A DNA stretch of 64,000 nt from a bacterium (GCA_039961635.1 JABRWB010000058.1:16796-80795), one strand, 5' to 3'; positions 1 to 9,103 are shown, counted from the stretch's first letter. Program-made: numbers and translations. Notes: generated by a model from the sequence alone, not told the origin.

Positions 1-519
1 CTGACCGCCGAAACGCTCGAAGACGCAAAGGGCGCAATCGGCGAGCTGCGCGGCACGCTGAACTCGGTCAACGAAAAGGTGACCGAGGTATCGAAACTTT
101 CCAAGATCGATGTATCCGGACGCGTAGGCGGCCGCTACGTACATCAGGACGATCCGGCGCCTGGAACCGACGAAAACCAGGCTCTCGCCGACGTGGAAAT
201 GCAGGCGGAAACGCGCCGCGGATTCGTTCGCGTGGGCGTCGAAGGGATCGGCGAGGACTCGACGCTGAATCTTCAAGGGGGGCGGCGCATTACGCCCGAT
301 CTTTCGATGCGCGGCGGTATCGTCAGGAGCAAGATCGGCCTCGGCATGGATTACAGGATGGGGCGCGCCATGTGGTCGCTTAACGGATACGATCCGAACG
401 ATCCCAAAATCAACTCCTATCTCGGTTTCAAATTGAACAGCGATTACTCGCTTCGCATCGGGGTGGAGGATGCTTTCGGCGAGCAAAACCTGATGGCGGG
501 ATTGACGTTTGAGTTTTAG
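1..519 (+). CDS. MlaD/MCE family lipid-transport protein, C-terminal part (5' end outside window)
   Basis: The frame is open from base 1, giving 172 residues that end at a TAG at 517-519. The first part is helical (LTAETLEDAKGAIGELRG), as in the coiled region behind an MCE domain. The last 70 residues, from MRGGIVRSKIGLGMDY to AGLTFEF, match the beta-rich tail typical of long MlaD-like proteins (RGG-hG-hGhDY and a closing AGLxhxF). MCE proteins form periplasmic hexamers that bind phospholipids during transport between the inner and outer membranes. The MCE domain itself is not visible, so the call rests on this tail and on the TamB gene directly downstream. A different beta-barrel-like tail is possible. 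Confidence 0.7.
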   Translation: MTAETLEDAKGAIGELRGTLNSVNEKVTEVSKLSKIDVSGRVGGRYVHQDDPAPGTDENQALADVEMQAETRRGFVRVGVEGIGEDSTLNLQGGRRITPDLSMRGGIVRSKIGLGMDYRMGRAMWSLNGYDPNDPKINSYLGFKLNSDYSLRIGVEDAFGEQNLMAGLTFEF

Positions 520-532
520 GCGGCGAAGCGCA

Positions 533-3500
533 ATGCCCGTTGGCGGAAAAAAGCTGCAAGGGGAACCGGGGACATATGCCGTCCGCAAATCCGGGCGCGG
601 CAGGCTCGTTTTGGCCGCGCTGGTCTGGCTTGCGATAATCGCCGCTACGGTTTTCGCTTTGTTCCGGTTCTACCTGGGCGGGATGATTTCGAAGCTTCTC
701 GTTAAAATCGCCAACGACAATCTGAACGGCACGGTCGAATTCGAGCGGATATCGCTCAACGTATTCACCGGCACGGCGCGCGTTTCGGATATCCGCATTT
801 TCGACATCGAAGGCGGCTCCCCGGTCGTAGAAGTGCCGGAAGTGGAAATCGACGTTTGGCCGCTACTCGGGAAAAACTTTACGGCTACGATCAAGAACGC
901 GCGAATTTCGGCGGTGCGGAATCCGGACGGCTCGATCAATCTTTTAAGACTTCTTAAACCCAGGGAAGAAAAAAGAGAGCCTGCCTGGAATGCAACCATA
1001 GATTGGTACGGAATCACCATAGATGCGGATGACAATTTCGGCATTCCGCCGGAGCAGCTCGCACGGATGCGAGGCGAGAACGGTTCGATAACAAAAGCGG
1101 AAAAATTTATCGCGCTTCTCGGACTCGAAGCGGATAAGGCTCAAACAAAGCGCTTCTCCCATTCGATTACGCTCGAACGGATATCCGGCGCGCTGCGATT
1201 CAAGGCCGCAGGAAGGGAAGCGACGGCGAGGTTCAAAGGCAGGCATGGCCAAACCGATTTTTCGGGCGATGCATTCCTGAATTTGGAGAGCGGAAGGGCA
1301 AGCGCAAATTTGACGTGGGGCAGGGAGGATTTCGAGTTCATCCGCGCTTACGCGGAGCAGGCGCTTCCGGTGATTTCGAAGCTCGATCCCCGTCTGGAAA
1401 TTGAGCGCGTGCAAATCGAATACGCCCGAATGTCCGATGGCACTTGGGGAGCCAAAATAGATGTTGATCTGCCCTTGGCCTCCGCAACGTTTTACCGCGA
1501 TACGCCGTTCGCTTTGACGGATTCGAAAGTGACCTATGATACGGGCGCAAAGCTGCTGGAGATAAAAAACGCGGGCGCGCGGTTCGGCGAGGCTGCCGCC
1601 TCGCTTTCCGGCTCCGCCGATTTCGCGAATGAAACTCTTGATTTCCAAGTCGCAATAAGGGACTTTGACCTATCCGTGCTGCCGGCCGCGAATGCGCCGT
1701 CGGGAATTTTGTCCGGGGATTTCAAGGTTGGCGGAACATTCTCCTCGCCGATGATTCGGGGGGGGGCGAAAGCAACCGGAGTATTCGCCGCAGGCCATGC
1801 CATCGGAAGCGTCGAAGCCGATTTTACCGCGTCTCCGGAACGCGCGGCCATTTCACGTTATTCGGTTTACGGAGGCGAAATAGCTGTTTCCGGCAGCGGC
1901 ATCGTGACAAACGCGCCGTCCGCGGAGTTTAACTACGTTTTTCCTCCCACCCAGATAAGCCGCCTGGAGAGGCTCGCAGGCGCCAAGAAGGGCTATGTGG
2001 AAGGTCTCATCGGCTCGTCGGGCCGCGTATCGTACGCCGATGGTTCGCTGTCGGTTTCGGGTAACGCGCTTTCGCCCCGCCTGATTGCATCGAACGTCGA
2101 GGTGGAAGGAGTGCGCGCCGAATTCAAATTCGACGGACGCTCGCTTGCGATACCATCTTTGAGATTCGATTATTCCGCGCCGGGCGGCGTGACGATCGAG
2201 ACGACTGCCCGGGTAAAGGCGGCCAACCTTTCCGGCGGCAAGATTCAAGTCGAGGTTGAATCCGAAAGCAGGCTGATTGGATTGGAATGGGCGGAGCACC
2301 ATCGCCCGCCTGCCGCCGCAGCGGCGGATCTGTTCGGAATTGTTCCCGAGACCGGCCTTGCGGTGGATCCGAATGCGCCCAAAAGGGGAGTGGTAATCGA
2401 AAGCACTGACCCGTCGAGAATTGGAATGGAAACCTGGTGGCCCAGAAAGCAGGACGGCCTGGAGTCGGGTATTTCCGATGGACAGGCGGAGGTAGAAGAG
2501 GCGGAAATTGTCGAAAGCGTGTTGGGAATATTGGCCCCTCCCGTAATGAAAACCGTCGCTTGGTTGAGGGAGGGCGAACTTGCACCCAAAGAACGCGGCG
2601 GGAAGAGCGTCCCGGCGGCCGACGGCGCTGTTCCGGTCGTAAAGTATGTTGGATTGGCGGTGCTTGACCCGGCCGCACGCGGCGGACAACCGCCCAATAT
2701 AACGCTTGAAGGACGGATGACGGCCGAGGGTATTTTGCTTAGGCCGGTGGATGTTGAAATAAAATCGGAAGGCGCGGCTGGAGAATCCTGGATTTACGCG
2801 ACGGCAACCGGGAAATACAAGGACAGGGGATTCATGGCGCGCGCCGGATACAGGCCTTGTCTTGGCTGCGACCACGAGTTTAATGTGTACTTGCTTTACG
2901 GCAGCAGCGATTTCGCAGCGAAAGGAACGGTGGATATTGAAAAGGCTGCGGTTTCGGCGAAAATCGAGAGCACCGCAATCCAGCTGGAAGACCTGCTGGA
3001 TGTCGAAGGGATGTACGGAAGCGCGACTCTCCAAGCTGACTTGTCGGGGGCGATTGCTGATCCGGAAGTAAATGGCGTGCTGTTGCTCGACAGCGCGGAT
3101 TATCAGTCCCCCCGTCAGTCGCAATCCTTGATTTCGTTCAGCGACGGCCGTTTTCCGTTTAAGGCCGACGCATCCGGGATTAAGCTTTCGGACGGGATGT
3201 TTCATTTGGGGGGCACATCCCTTTCGCTGAACGGTTCGGTTGAGAAAGGCACGATGAACGTCGTGCTTGCCGGCGACAGCTTTTCTCTGGGAGACCTGAC
3301 GCGCAACGCGTTTCCGGAAGTGGAAATTTCGGGGAAAGGCTCGCTTTCCGCATCGCTCACCGGTACGACTCGAAATCCGGACCTGCATCTGGCATATTTT
3401 CAAAGCGAGGGCGAGATTAACGGAGTGCCGTTTTCCGAAGCCGAGCTGACTGCGGAAGGCGATCTTTCCGGCATCGCAATCTCCAAGCTGAATTTGTCCA

Positions 3501-5869
3501 GCAAAGGCGGCCGAATTTCCGCATCCGGAAATCTTGACCTGATCGGCGATTTTCCTTTGAATGCCGGCATATCCGTGACCGATTTTCAGGCGGGCGTGGT
3601 GACCCCCCTTTTGCCGAAAGTGTCGGAGGCAAAACTTCTTGGAATCGTAAACGGCGATTTGGAAGTATCCGGAACGCTTAAATCGCCCGAGTTCCGGGTA
3701 ACGGGTTTGACGATGCGGGACGGGTCGATCCTCGGCCAGCCTCTGGACGAAGCGTTTATAACGCTCAGCTACGCCGGCGATGAAGTCAAAATCGACAATT
3801 TCAGCGTTCAGGCCGGCGAGAGCACTGTTGTCGCGCAGGGCACGATCAACAAAAGCAACTTCAGCGAATCGCAGTTGTCAATCGACGCGTCATTTCTTGA
3901 CCTTTCGCTGATAAATCCGTTTCTTCCGGAACGCATACCCGGCGAATTTCGAGGGAGCATTGGAATTAACACAATAGTCAAGTACGGTGATTTCGGGCCG
4001 TACATGCAGGGTTCTCTGCAAAGCGCGGGCGAGCTGGGATACGCGGACATTTCGCTCATCGGGGCCAGCGGCAATTTTACGGTTCGAGGCGACCGGATAG
4101 AGCTTGCGGACTTTGTTTTCATCAAGGAAAAAGGTTCATCGCTTCACATAGACGGAACGATTCCGCTTCCGAGCGAAGCTTCCGAGGCGATTTCCGAAAT
4201 CGAAGTTCCGGGTATTTCCGGTCCTTCCGAACAGGCATCGCCCGGCCGCTTCGACCTGCATATGAGATCCGACGATTTCGAAATTGCGTATCTGACCGCG
4301 CTTATGCCCAACCTTGACATCAGCTCCGGCGGCACACTGACTGCGGATTTGAAGGTTACCGGATCCCTCAACAATCCTCTGATAGAAGGTGCGGTGCGTG
4401 TGTCTGCGGTCGACGCGGAGTTTTGGGGCGTACGTGGCGAAGGGGAGGCGTACGCGCGCGACCTCAAGTCCGGCCCGGTGATTTCGGCGGGCGAGGTTAC
4501 GGGAACGATATCGCTGAAATACAATCCCAATCTTGATGCGAACACGTTTGAATTCGGCGAATTCAAGGTTTCCGAGACGACCGCGGGCGGCGTCAAAAAG
4601 GGCAAACCTGCGAAGCCGAAGCCGCTGTCGGCGGCCGGCCAACCGGAGGTGAAAGAGCACACCATAGAAATCGGCGGCGGGGGAACATTCAGGCTGCGTC
4701 CATTCAGGTTGTATCAGCTCGACGTGACCGCGATTCTGAAAAGGTTCGAGAAATTCACTCTGCCTGGCGTTTACCGCGGCCCGCTTGAAGGTTACGCCAC
4801 TTTCACCAAGAGTCTCACCGACATCAACGTGCACGTGGGCGGCTCGATGACGCTTGGCACGGGCGGGGTGTTCACTCTCAAAGCGCCCGATCCCGACAGG
4901 ACGCCGGTGTCGCTTCCAATCACGTTGGGAGAGCGCGCCAGTTCGTCCGGCCAGACGACGGCGGAAAACGCTGGTCCAATCGCTCCGCCGCAACGTACGA
5001 TTTCGCCTCAAATCCTCAAGCAGCCGCTTAAGCCGTTCGAAGTGTATATCGAAAAGGGAGTGACGGTGCGCTTCCCGCCGCTTGTGGATTTGCGCGCGGA
5101 AATCCAGGGGGCAAAGGACAAGGAAGGCAAAGTCTCGCCGTTGAAAATAAAGGGAGATTGGCCGAACCTTGAGCTTGAAGGCGTGCTGGAAAGCTATAAG
5201 GGAAGTTTGATTCTGCACCGCCACACGTTCCGGATCGTCGAGCCTCCGTTCGAAATAAGGTTCGATCCCAAAAACGTGGACGAATTCGGAGTTCAGTACG
5301 CGTACGCTAAGGGAAAAGCCGCGGTCGTGCTGCCCGGCGGCGCGGGCGGATCAGGAATGGACGATTTCGACTTGTTTGACAATGACCTGACGATATACGT
5401 CAACATGGACAATCCGCTTACTTTGAACGCGCTCGGAGATGTGAGGCTCACAAGCGATCCGCCGCTTCCGGACGACGAGATAAAGCGCCGGATGCTCGGA
5501 GTGCTTCCGCCGGAAGGTTCTGTGCAGGGGCTGTCTCCCGAAATCCGCGACGAGCTTTACAATCTTGTAAGCGCAAGGGTGAGCAGGTTGCTCGAGGAAA
5601 AGCTGGACGTGGAGCAGTTCTCGCTGCGGATCGGCGAGCGGCAGGAGCTTTATGTGGACATCGAAAAGGAAATATCGGACAGACTTTCGCTGCTGTACAG
5701 CGCGACCTACTTCACCAGCGACGGCGAAAACGAAAAGGAGCAATTCGGCTTGAAGTACACATTCCTCAAAAGGCGGCTGTTGAGCGCTTACGTGGAAGCG
5801 CTTTACGATAACACCGACAGCGGCTTTTACGGAAACGAGTTGAATGTCGTGCTGCGCAGGAAGTTTTAG
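533..5869 (+). CDS. TamB-like translocation/assembly module protein (AsmA superfamily, DUF490)
   Basis: This protein of about 1780 residues has an N-terminal membrane anchor (VLAALVWLAIIAATVFALF), an AsmA-like start, many repeating beta-strand segments and a C-terminal TamB/DUF490 domain ending in NELNVVLRRKF. TamB-like proteins span the periplasm as hydrophobic grooves and are implicated in moving phospholipids to the outer membrane or in outer-membrane protein assembly. The ATG at 533 has AGGCGG upstream. An in-frame TTG at 509 would overlap the preceding stop and add eight residues. The gene follows mlaD directly, so the two are probably cotranscribed. A TamA/BamA partner is not in view. 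Size and C-terminus make the family call firm; the cargo is unknown. Confidence 0.88.
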   Translation: MPVGGKKLQGEPGTYAVRKSGRGRLVLAALVWLAIIAATVFALFRFYLGGMISKLLVKIANDNLNGTVEFERISLNVFTGTARVSDIRIFDIEGGSPVVEVPEVEIDVWPLLGKNFTATIKNARISAVRNPDGSINLLRLLKPREEKREPAWNATIDWYGITIDADDNFGIPPEQLARMRGENGSITKAEKFIALLGLEADKAQTKRFSHSITLERISGALRFKAAGREATARFKGRHGQTDFSGDAFLNLESGRASANLTWGREDFEFIRAYAEQALPVISKLDPRLEIERVQIEYARMSDGTWGAKIDVDLPLASATFYRDTPFALTDSKVTYDTGAKLLEIKNAGARFGEAAASLSGSADFANETLDFQVAIRDFDLSVLPAANAPSGILSGDFKVGGTFSSPMIRGGAKATGVFAAGHAIGSVEADFTASPERAAISRYSVYGGEIAVSGSGIVTNAPSAEFNYVFPPTQISRLERLAGAKKGYVEGLIGSSGRVSYADGSLSVSGNALSPRLIASNVEVEGVRAEFKFDGRSLAIPSLRFDYSAPGGVTIETTARVKAANLSGGKIQVEVESESRLIGLEWAEHHRPPAAAAADLFGIVPETGLAVDPNAPKRGVVIESTDPSRIGMETWWPRKQDGLESGISDGQAEVEEAEIVESVLGILAPPVMKTVAWLREGELAPKERGGKSVPAADGAVPVVKYVGLAVLDPAARGGQPPNITLEGRMTAEGILLRPVDVEIKSEGAAGESWIYATATGKYKDRGFMARAGYRPCLGCDHEFNVYLLYGSSDFAAKGTVDIEKAAVSAKIESTAIQLEDLLDVEGMYGSATLQADLSGAIADPEVNGVLLLDSADYQSPRQSQSLISFSDGRFPFKADASGIKLSDGMFHLGGTSLSLNGSVEKGTMNVVLAGDSFSLGDLTRNAFPEVEISGKGSLSASLTGTTRNPDLHLAYFQSEGEINGVPFSEAELTAEGDLSGIAISKLNLSSKGGRISASGNLDLIGDFPLNAGISVTDFQAGVVTPLLPKVSEAKLLGIVNGDLEVSGTLKSPEFRVTGLTMRDGSILGQPLDEAFITLSYAGDEVKIDNFSVQAGESTVVAQGTINKSNFSESQLSIDASFLDLSLINPFLPERIPGEFRGSIGINTIVKYGDFGPYMQGSLQSAGELGYADISLIGASGNFTVRGDRIELADFVFIKEKGSSLHIDGTIPLPSEASEAISEIEVPGISGPSEQASPGRFDLHMRSDDFEIAYLTALMPNLDISSGGTLTADLKVTGSLNNPLIEGAVRVSAVDAEFWGVRGEGEAYARDLKSGPVISAGEVTGTISLKYNPNLDANTFEFGEFKVSETTAGGVKKGKPAKPKPLSAAGQPEVKEHTIEIGGGGTFRLRPFRLYQLDVTAILKRFEKFTLPGVYRGPLEGYATFTKSLTDINVHVGGSMTLGTGGVFTLKAPDPDRTPVSLPITLGERASSSGQTTAENAGPIAPPQRTISPQILKQPLKPFEVYIEKGVTVRFPPLVDLRAEIQGAKDKEGKVSPLKIKGDWPNLELEGVLESYKGSLILHRHTFRIVEPPFEIRFDPKNVDEFGVQYAYAKGKAAVVLPGGAGGSGMDDFDLFDNDLTIYVNMDNPLTLNALGDVRLTSDPPLPDDEIKRRMLGVLPPEGSVQGLSPEIRDELYNLVSARVSRLLEEKLDVEQFSLRIGERQELYVDIEKEISDRLSLLYSATYFTSDGENEKEQFGLKYTFLKRRLLSAYVEALYDNTDSGFYGNELNVVLRRKF

Positions 5870-5928
5870 TCCGAGCCGCGCGCGCCGGCCGAACGAAGTC
5901 GCAATCCCTCCGCCCATGCGATTTCGGT

Positions 5929-5943
5929 TACAATAGTCCCGTG
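5929..5943 (+). promoter_or_regulatory. -10 box with leaderless GTG start for the LmeA-like gene
   Basis: TACAAT at 5929-5934 is followed after six bases by the GTG at 5941. Transcription would start at or next to the start codon, and there is no Shine-Dalgarno between them. Confidence 0.5.
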
Positions 5944-6675
5944 ACGAATCTTGTTTTAATCATTCTGGTGGCCCTCGTCAAAGCGCTCGGCGGCGGCGGG
6001 CTGGTCGAAAAAGAAGTCGCCAAGGCCGTAGAGCAGGCGCTGGGCGACAAGGTGAAGGGCGTCAATGTCCAAATCTCGGCCGATCCCGCGACGTTCGTCG
6101 CCAAGGGCAAAATCAAGGGCATCGTGTTCATACTGGAGGATTTCGACGTGGATCCGATCGTGATCGAGACGACGAAAATCTCCATAGACGGCCTGAAAAT
6201 GAACACGAAAGACGCGATTCTCGGCAAGGACGCGAAGATCAAGGAAATCGGCCCCGCTTCATGGGAGCTCGTGATCGGAGTCAACCAGTTGACCGCGGCG
6301 GTTCGCGAAAAGGCTCCGTTAATCGAGTCGCCGTATTTCAGGACGGTCGGCAACCAGCTCGAATTCACCGGCAGCTACCGGCTGAACAAGTACATTTCGG
6401 TGCCGTTCAAGGCGCGGGGAAGGCTGCGCGCTGTTTCAGGCAAGCGCGTGATGCTCGACCTGACGCATATGGACGTAAGCGGCCTGGGCATTCCTTCCGG
6501 AATAAAGGGTATGGTCGAGAAGGAAGTGAACCCGCTTCTCGACGTGGACAAGCTGATGGCCGGCAAGCGCGAGGAAATCGCGGCCTACGAGATGACGCTC
6601 AACCGCGAACTGAATCCGTTTATAGATGAAATCACGATCGGGGACGGCAAGATCGTGGGAACCGGAACTATTTAG
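5941..6675 (+). CDS. LmeA-like (DUF2993) lipid-binding protein
   Basis: The 244-residue protein has a short hydrophobic N-terminus (LVLIILVALVKAL), then the DUF2993 pattern: an amphipathic stretch (EKEVAKAVEQALGDKV), repeated beta strands (GKIKGIVFILEDFDV, IETTKISIDGLKM) and a final MVEKEVNPLLDVDKLM helix. LmeA/DUF2993 proteins bind phospholipids and are related in fold to other lipid-transfer proteins. Here the protein would act at or across the inner membrane. It follows MlaD and TamB but has its own -10 box and a GTG start, so it may be transcribed separately. The family call rests on overall pattern and length, not on a catalytic motif. Confidence 0.62.
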   Translation: MTNLVLIILVALVKALGGGGLVEKEVAKAVEQALGDKVKGVNVQISADPATFVAKGKIKGIVFILEDFDVDPIVIETTKISIDGLKMNTKDAILGKDAKIKEIGPASWELVIGVNQLTAAVREKAPLIESPYFRTVGNQLEFTGSYRLNKYISVPFKARGRLRAVSGKRVMLDLTHMDVSGLGIPSGIKGMVEKEVNPLLDVDKLMAGKREEIAAYEMTLNRELNPFIDEITIGDGKIVGTGTI

Positions 6676-6688
6676 ACCGCCTGACGGT

Positions 6689-6940
6689 TTACTTGCCCTT
6701 CTTTTTCAGGACGGCGGCTCTCAACCTTTCTTCAAATTCGTACTCGTCGCGCACGCCCTTGACGTCCGGATTGAGCCACATGCCGAGTTTGACCAATGCG
6801 CGCAGAATTTGAGTCGCGCGCAACGCGGAGCCTTGGGTGAATTTCGCTTCGCGGGCGCATGCGTCCAGCCACGCCATCATGTCTCGCGTGAACGCCGCGG
6901 GAATGCGGTGCATGTCTTCCGTAAGTTTTTTGGCAGGCAT
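6689..6940 (-). CDS. Small conserved protein of unknown function, 83 aa
   Basis: The ATG at 6940 has a good ribosome site (AAGGGGTGA) seven bases upstream. The protein is charged and largely helical, ending in LRAAVLKKKGK. Segments such as IPAAFTRDMMAWLDACARE and SALRATQILRALVKLG could form a ribbon-helix-helix or small helical bundle, but no family is recognised. It converges on the LmeA-like gene, with 13 bases between the stops. The promoter lies at 6977-6982. Real coding is likely because of the start signals and the lack of a better frame. Confidence 0.6.
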   Translation of the reverse strand: MPAKKLTEDMHRIPAAFTRDMMAWLDACAREAKFTQGSALRATQILRALVKLGMWLNPDVKGVRDEYEFEERLRAAVLKKKGK

Positions 6941-6955
6941 AGGTCACCCCTTGTG

Positions 6956-6982
6956 TTAAAACATTTAAGAGCCGTCAGTTTA
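6956..6982 (-). promoter_or_regulatory. Extended -10 promoter with 5'-end hairpin for the 83-aa gene
   Basis: On the minus strand, TGCTAAACT gives an extended -10 (6982-6977). The predicted RNA start near 6970 is followed at once by the perfect inverted repeat TTAAA-TGT-TTTAA (6968-6956), then the Shine-Dalgarno. Confidence 0.45.
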
Positions 6983-7042
6983 GCATATTTTCAGCCATTT
7001 GACCACAAGTATCCAAAAATCCGAAAGGCCGCGCCGGTTCGC

Positions 7043-7870
7043 CTATTTCCCGGCGGGATAGAACTTTATCTGCGGAATCAGGAACCGCATGAACGCCGTT
7101 TCCTCCTCCGTTCCTATTTTCGAATAAGTGCGGGTGAGCGTTGAAAAAGTCGAAACTCCGGCGATTTCGCAAGGCGCGCCGTCAGTCAGCCTGATTTTGG
7201 AAAAGTCCAGCGCGCGGCCTTGGGCCGCCATTTCGATCTTGAATTCCTCGAATTTCCGCCGCAGCCGCTCCAGTTTCTCGGCCGCCGAAATCTCCTCGAA
7301 CGGCGCTCCCATTTTCTCCGTCAAATCGCGCGCCGGTACTCCTCCGTACACGCGGTTCGGAGGAATGTCATGCGTAACAGCCGCGTTCGACAGCACCAGC
7401 GACTTTGCGCCGATGTTCACCGGCGCGACGGTCACGCCCACGCCCAACCATACGTCGTCGCCCAGAGTGGCCGGCTTGGTTGAATGATATCTGCATCCTT
7501 CCACGGTGTCCCCTCCGGTGAAATGCGTCCAGATGTTGCACTTGGAGGACAAAATGCAGCCGCGCCCGATGTTCAACGGCGCATTGCAATTGAGCACGAC
7601 GTCCTGGCCGATCCAGCAGCAATGCCCGATTGAAACCGTCTCGTATCCGTACACCGTGCATGGGCCGTTGATGGTGCACCAGTCCCCGATTTCGATGGAT
7701 TTCAGCGCCGCGCGAAAACCCTTTCGCACATGGGTGTGATCGCCGATGACCACCCTTTCGGCGGGATTTCCGTCAAGTCCGCGGATTTTCACGTCCTCGT
7801 CCACAACAGCGCTTGGAGAAATAATGATCTCTTTCGCAAATATGCCTTCAAGTTTTCTTTCCTCGGTCAC
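7043..7870 (-). CDS. Hexapeptide-repeat (left-handed beta-helix) acyltransferase
   Basis: The 275-residue protein carries imperfect hexapeptide turns (SIEIGDWCTINGP, VSIGHCCWIGQDVVLN, LNIGRGCILSSKC, ATLGDDVWLGVGVTV) and the closing VYGGVPARDL typical of XAT/maltose-O-acetyltransferase-like enzymes. These use acetyl-CoA or another acyl donor to modify sugars or small molecules in the cytoplasm. The catalytic histidine is probably in NIWTHFTGGD. A charged C-terminal helix (residues about 200-225, EKLERLRRKFEEFKIE) and about 50 further residues follow the helix; that tail is unusual. The acceptor cannot be told. It is divergent from terC with overlapping upstream regions, and it has a GTG start six bases after its -10. 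Confidence 0.8.
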   Translation of the reverse strand: MTEERKLEGIFAKEIIISPSAVVDEDVKIRGLDGNPAERVVIGDHTHVRKGFRAALKSIEIGDWCTINGPCTVYGYETVSIGHCCWIGQDVVLNCNAPLNIGRGCILSSKCNIWTHFTGGDTVEGCRYHSTKPATLGDDVWLGVGVTVAPVNIGAKSLVLSNAAVTHDIPPNRVYGGVPARDLTEKMGAPFEEISAAEKLERLRRKFEEFKIEMAAQGRALDFSKIRLTDGAPCEIAGVSTFSTLTRTYSKIGTEEETAFMRFLIPQIKFYPAGK

Positions 7871-7882
7871 GAAGTGATTGTA
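7868..7882 (-). promoter_or_regulatory. -10 box with leaderless GTG start for the acyltransferase
   Basis: The minus strand reads TACAAT (7882-7877), then CACTTC, then GTG at 7870. There is no room for a Shine-Dalgarno, so the mRNA is predicted to begin at the start codon. Confidence 0.5.
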
Positions 7883-7996
7883 TCACCGAATCATTCGTTT
7901 GGACAGCCGCAGGTATTCACCGAATTTCTGCATAGTCGGATTCTCGGCGTGTCGCGCCCGGTCGCGATTTCACTGTTTTCAAACACTTCGGCATGG

Positions 7997-8038
7997 TATA
8001 GAATGTTGGCTTCATTTTCCATCAGGGAGCACTGCTTG
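7997..8038 (+). promoter_or_regulatory. terC promoter and start region
   Basis: TGGTATAGAAT (about 7994-8004) is an extended -10 that overlaps the in-frame ATG at 8003, so that ATG cannot lie on the transcript. CAGGGAG at 8023-8029 is a Shine-Dalgarno placed correctly for the TTG at 8036, which is therefore taken as the start. Confidence 0.5.
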
Positions 8039-9073
8039 GCGAGTATTTTTCTTTGGCCCCAGGGGGCCTTTCTTTTTGCCGCGGCGGCGCGCGATGCCGG
8101 GCACGCGCCCGCGTCAGAGGGACCGGTTTGGCCGGTTTGGGCATGGATCGCCTTTGTCGCGTTCATCCTCGCTATGCTCGCGATCGATCTCGGACTGCTG
8201 CACAAGCGCGCGCATGAAGTAAAACTCAAGGAAGCGCTTACCTGGTGCGCAATCTGGATATCGCTGGCGTTCGCCTTCAATATCCTTGTCTGGGTGCTTC
8301 ACGGTCCAACCCAGGCGCTGGAGTTTCTCACCGGTTACGTTATCGAGTACTCGCTTTCAGTCGACAACATTTTCGTATTCATCCTTATATTCAATTACTT
8401 TCATGTGCCGCCGGCGTATCAGCACCGCGTGCTTTTTTGGGGGATTATCGGCGCGCTGACGATGCGCGCCGGCATGATCGCTGCGGGCGTGGCGCTGATT
8501 ACGGCGTTTCACTGGATCGTTTACGTTTTCGGCGCGTTTCTTGTGTTTTCCGGAATCAAAATGATTTCCTCCAAGGGCAAGAAGTTCGAGCCGGAAAGGA
8601 ACCCGCTGCTGAAAATTATCCGCAGGATCGTCCCGTTGACGGACGGCTTCCGCGGCCAGGCCTTTTTCGTCCGCATCGCCGGCGGAGTCTACTCCACGCC
8701 GCTTTTCATCGTGCTTGTGCTTGTCGAGTTCACCGACCTGGTTTTCGCCCTGGATTCCATTCCCGCGATTCTCGCGATCACCAAAAACGCGTTCATCGTG
8801 TTCACTTCGAACGTTTTCGCGATTCTCGGACTGCGCTCGCTTTACTTCGCGCTTGCGGGAGTGATGAATATGTTCCGGTACCTGCATTACGGCCTGTCCG
8901 CGGTGTTGATTTTCGTCGGCGTCAAAATGGTTATGAACGGTATCGTAGGCGAAGGATTCATCCCGATTGGAGTATCGCTCGGCGTCGTCGCGGCGCTTAT
9001 CGCCGCAAGCGTTCTGGCGTCTATTTACATTCCCGCGAAGCCGACTGAAGGCCACGGCCACGGCTCGGTATAA
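8036..9073 (+). CDS. TerC/Alx family integral membrane protein
   Basis: This is a polytopic membrane protein of 345 residues with the TerC hallmarks AIDLGLLHKRAHEVKLKEAL, GYVIEYSLSVDNIFVFILIF and LVEFTDLVFALDSIPAILAI. The acidic residues in the two SVDN and ALDSIPA segments form the conserved metal-binding core. Members of the family are linked to Mn2+ export, tellurite resistance and metallation of exported proteins. I take TTG at 8036 as the start because of the promoter and Shine-Dalgarno. This leaves a short Ala-rich N-terminus before the first conserved membrane segment. A terminator-like hairpin lies inside codons 7-14. Confidence 0.9.
   Translation: MASIFLWPQGAFLFAAAARDAGHAPASEGPVWPVWAWIAFVAFILAMLAIDLGLLHKRAHEVKLKEALTWCAIWISLAFAFNILVWVLHGPTQALEFLTGYVIEYSLSVDNIFVFILIFNYFHVPPAYQHRVLFWGIIGALTMRAGMIAAGVALITAFHWIVYVFGAFLVFSGIKMISSKGKKFEPERNPLLKIIRRIVPLTDGFRGQAFFVRIAGGVYSTPLFIVLVLVEFTDLVFALDSIPAILAITKNAFIVFTSNVFAILGLRSLYFALAGVMNMFRYLHYGLSAVLIFVGVKMVMNGIVGEGFIPIGVSLGVVAALIAASVLASIYIPAKPTEGHGHGSV
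8055..8077 (+). other. Terminator-like hairpin inside the start of terC
   Basis: GGCCC-CAGG-GGGCC (8055-8068) is a perfect five-base stem followed by TTTCTTTTT (8069-8077), the form of an intrinsic terminator. It lies about 45 bases after the predicted RNA start and within the coding frame. It could be an early attenuator or simply GC-rich coding sequence. Confidence 0.35.
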
Positions 9074-9087
9074 CCCTCACGCTGTGA

Positions 9088-9103
9088 TAAACTCCGCGCC
9101 GTG
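9088..9103 (+). promoter_or_regulatory. -10 box with leaderless GTG start for maf
   Basis: TGTGATAAACT contains a TAAACT -10 at 9088-9093. Seven bases later comes the GTG at 9101, with no Shine-Dalgarno, so the transcript is probably leaderless. Confidence 0.4.

Noticed and set aside
1853-3403. Long antisense frame opposite the TamB gene
   Set aside because: It is a shadow of the GC-rich TamB coding frame, with no start signals or recognisable domains.
7730-8035. Longer terC start (GTG/ATG upstream, frame to 7730)
   Set aside because: It overlaps the divergent acyltransferase and passes through the promoter; TTG 8036 has a correct Shine-Dalgarno after the -10 box.
8003-8100. yybP-ykoY manganese riboswitch before terC
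   Set aside because: Only a short terminator-like stem is seen. The conserved core and the two-armed fold of that riboswitch are absent, and the stem lies inside the coding frame.
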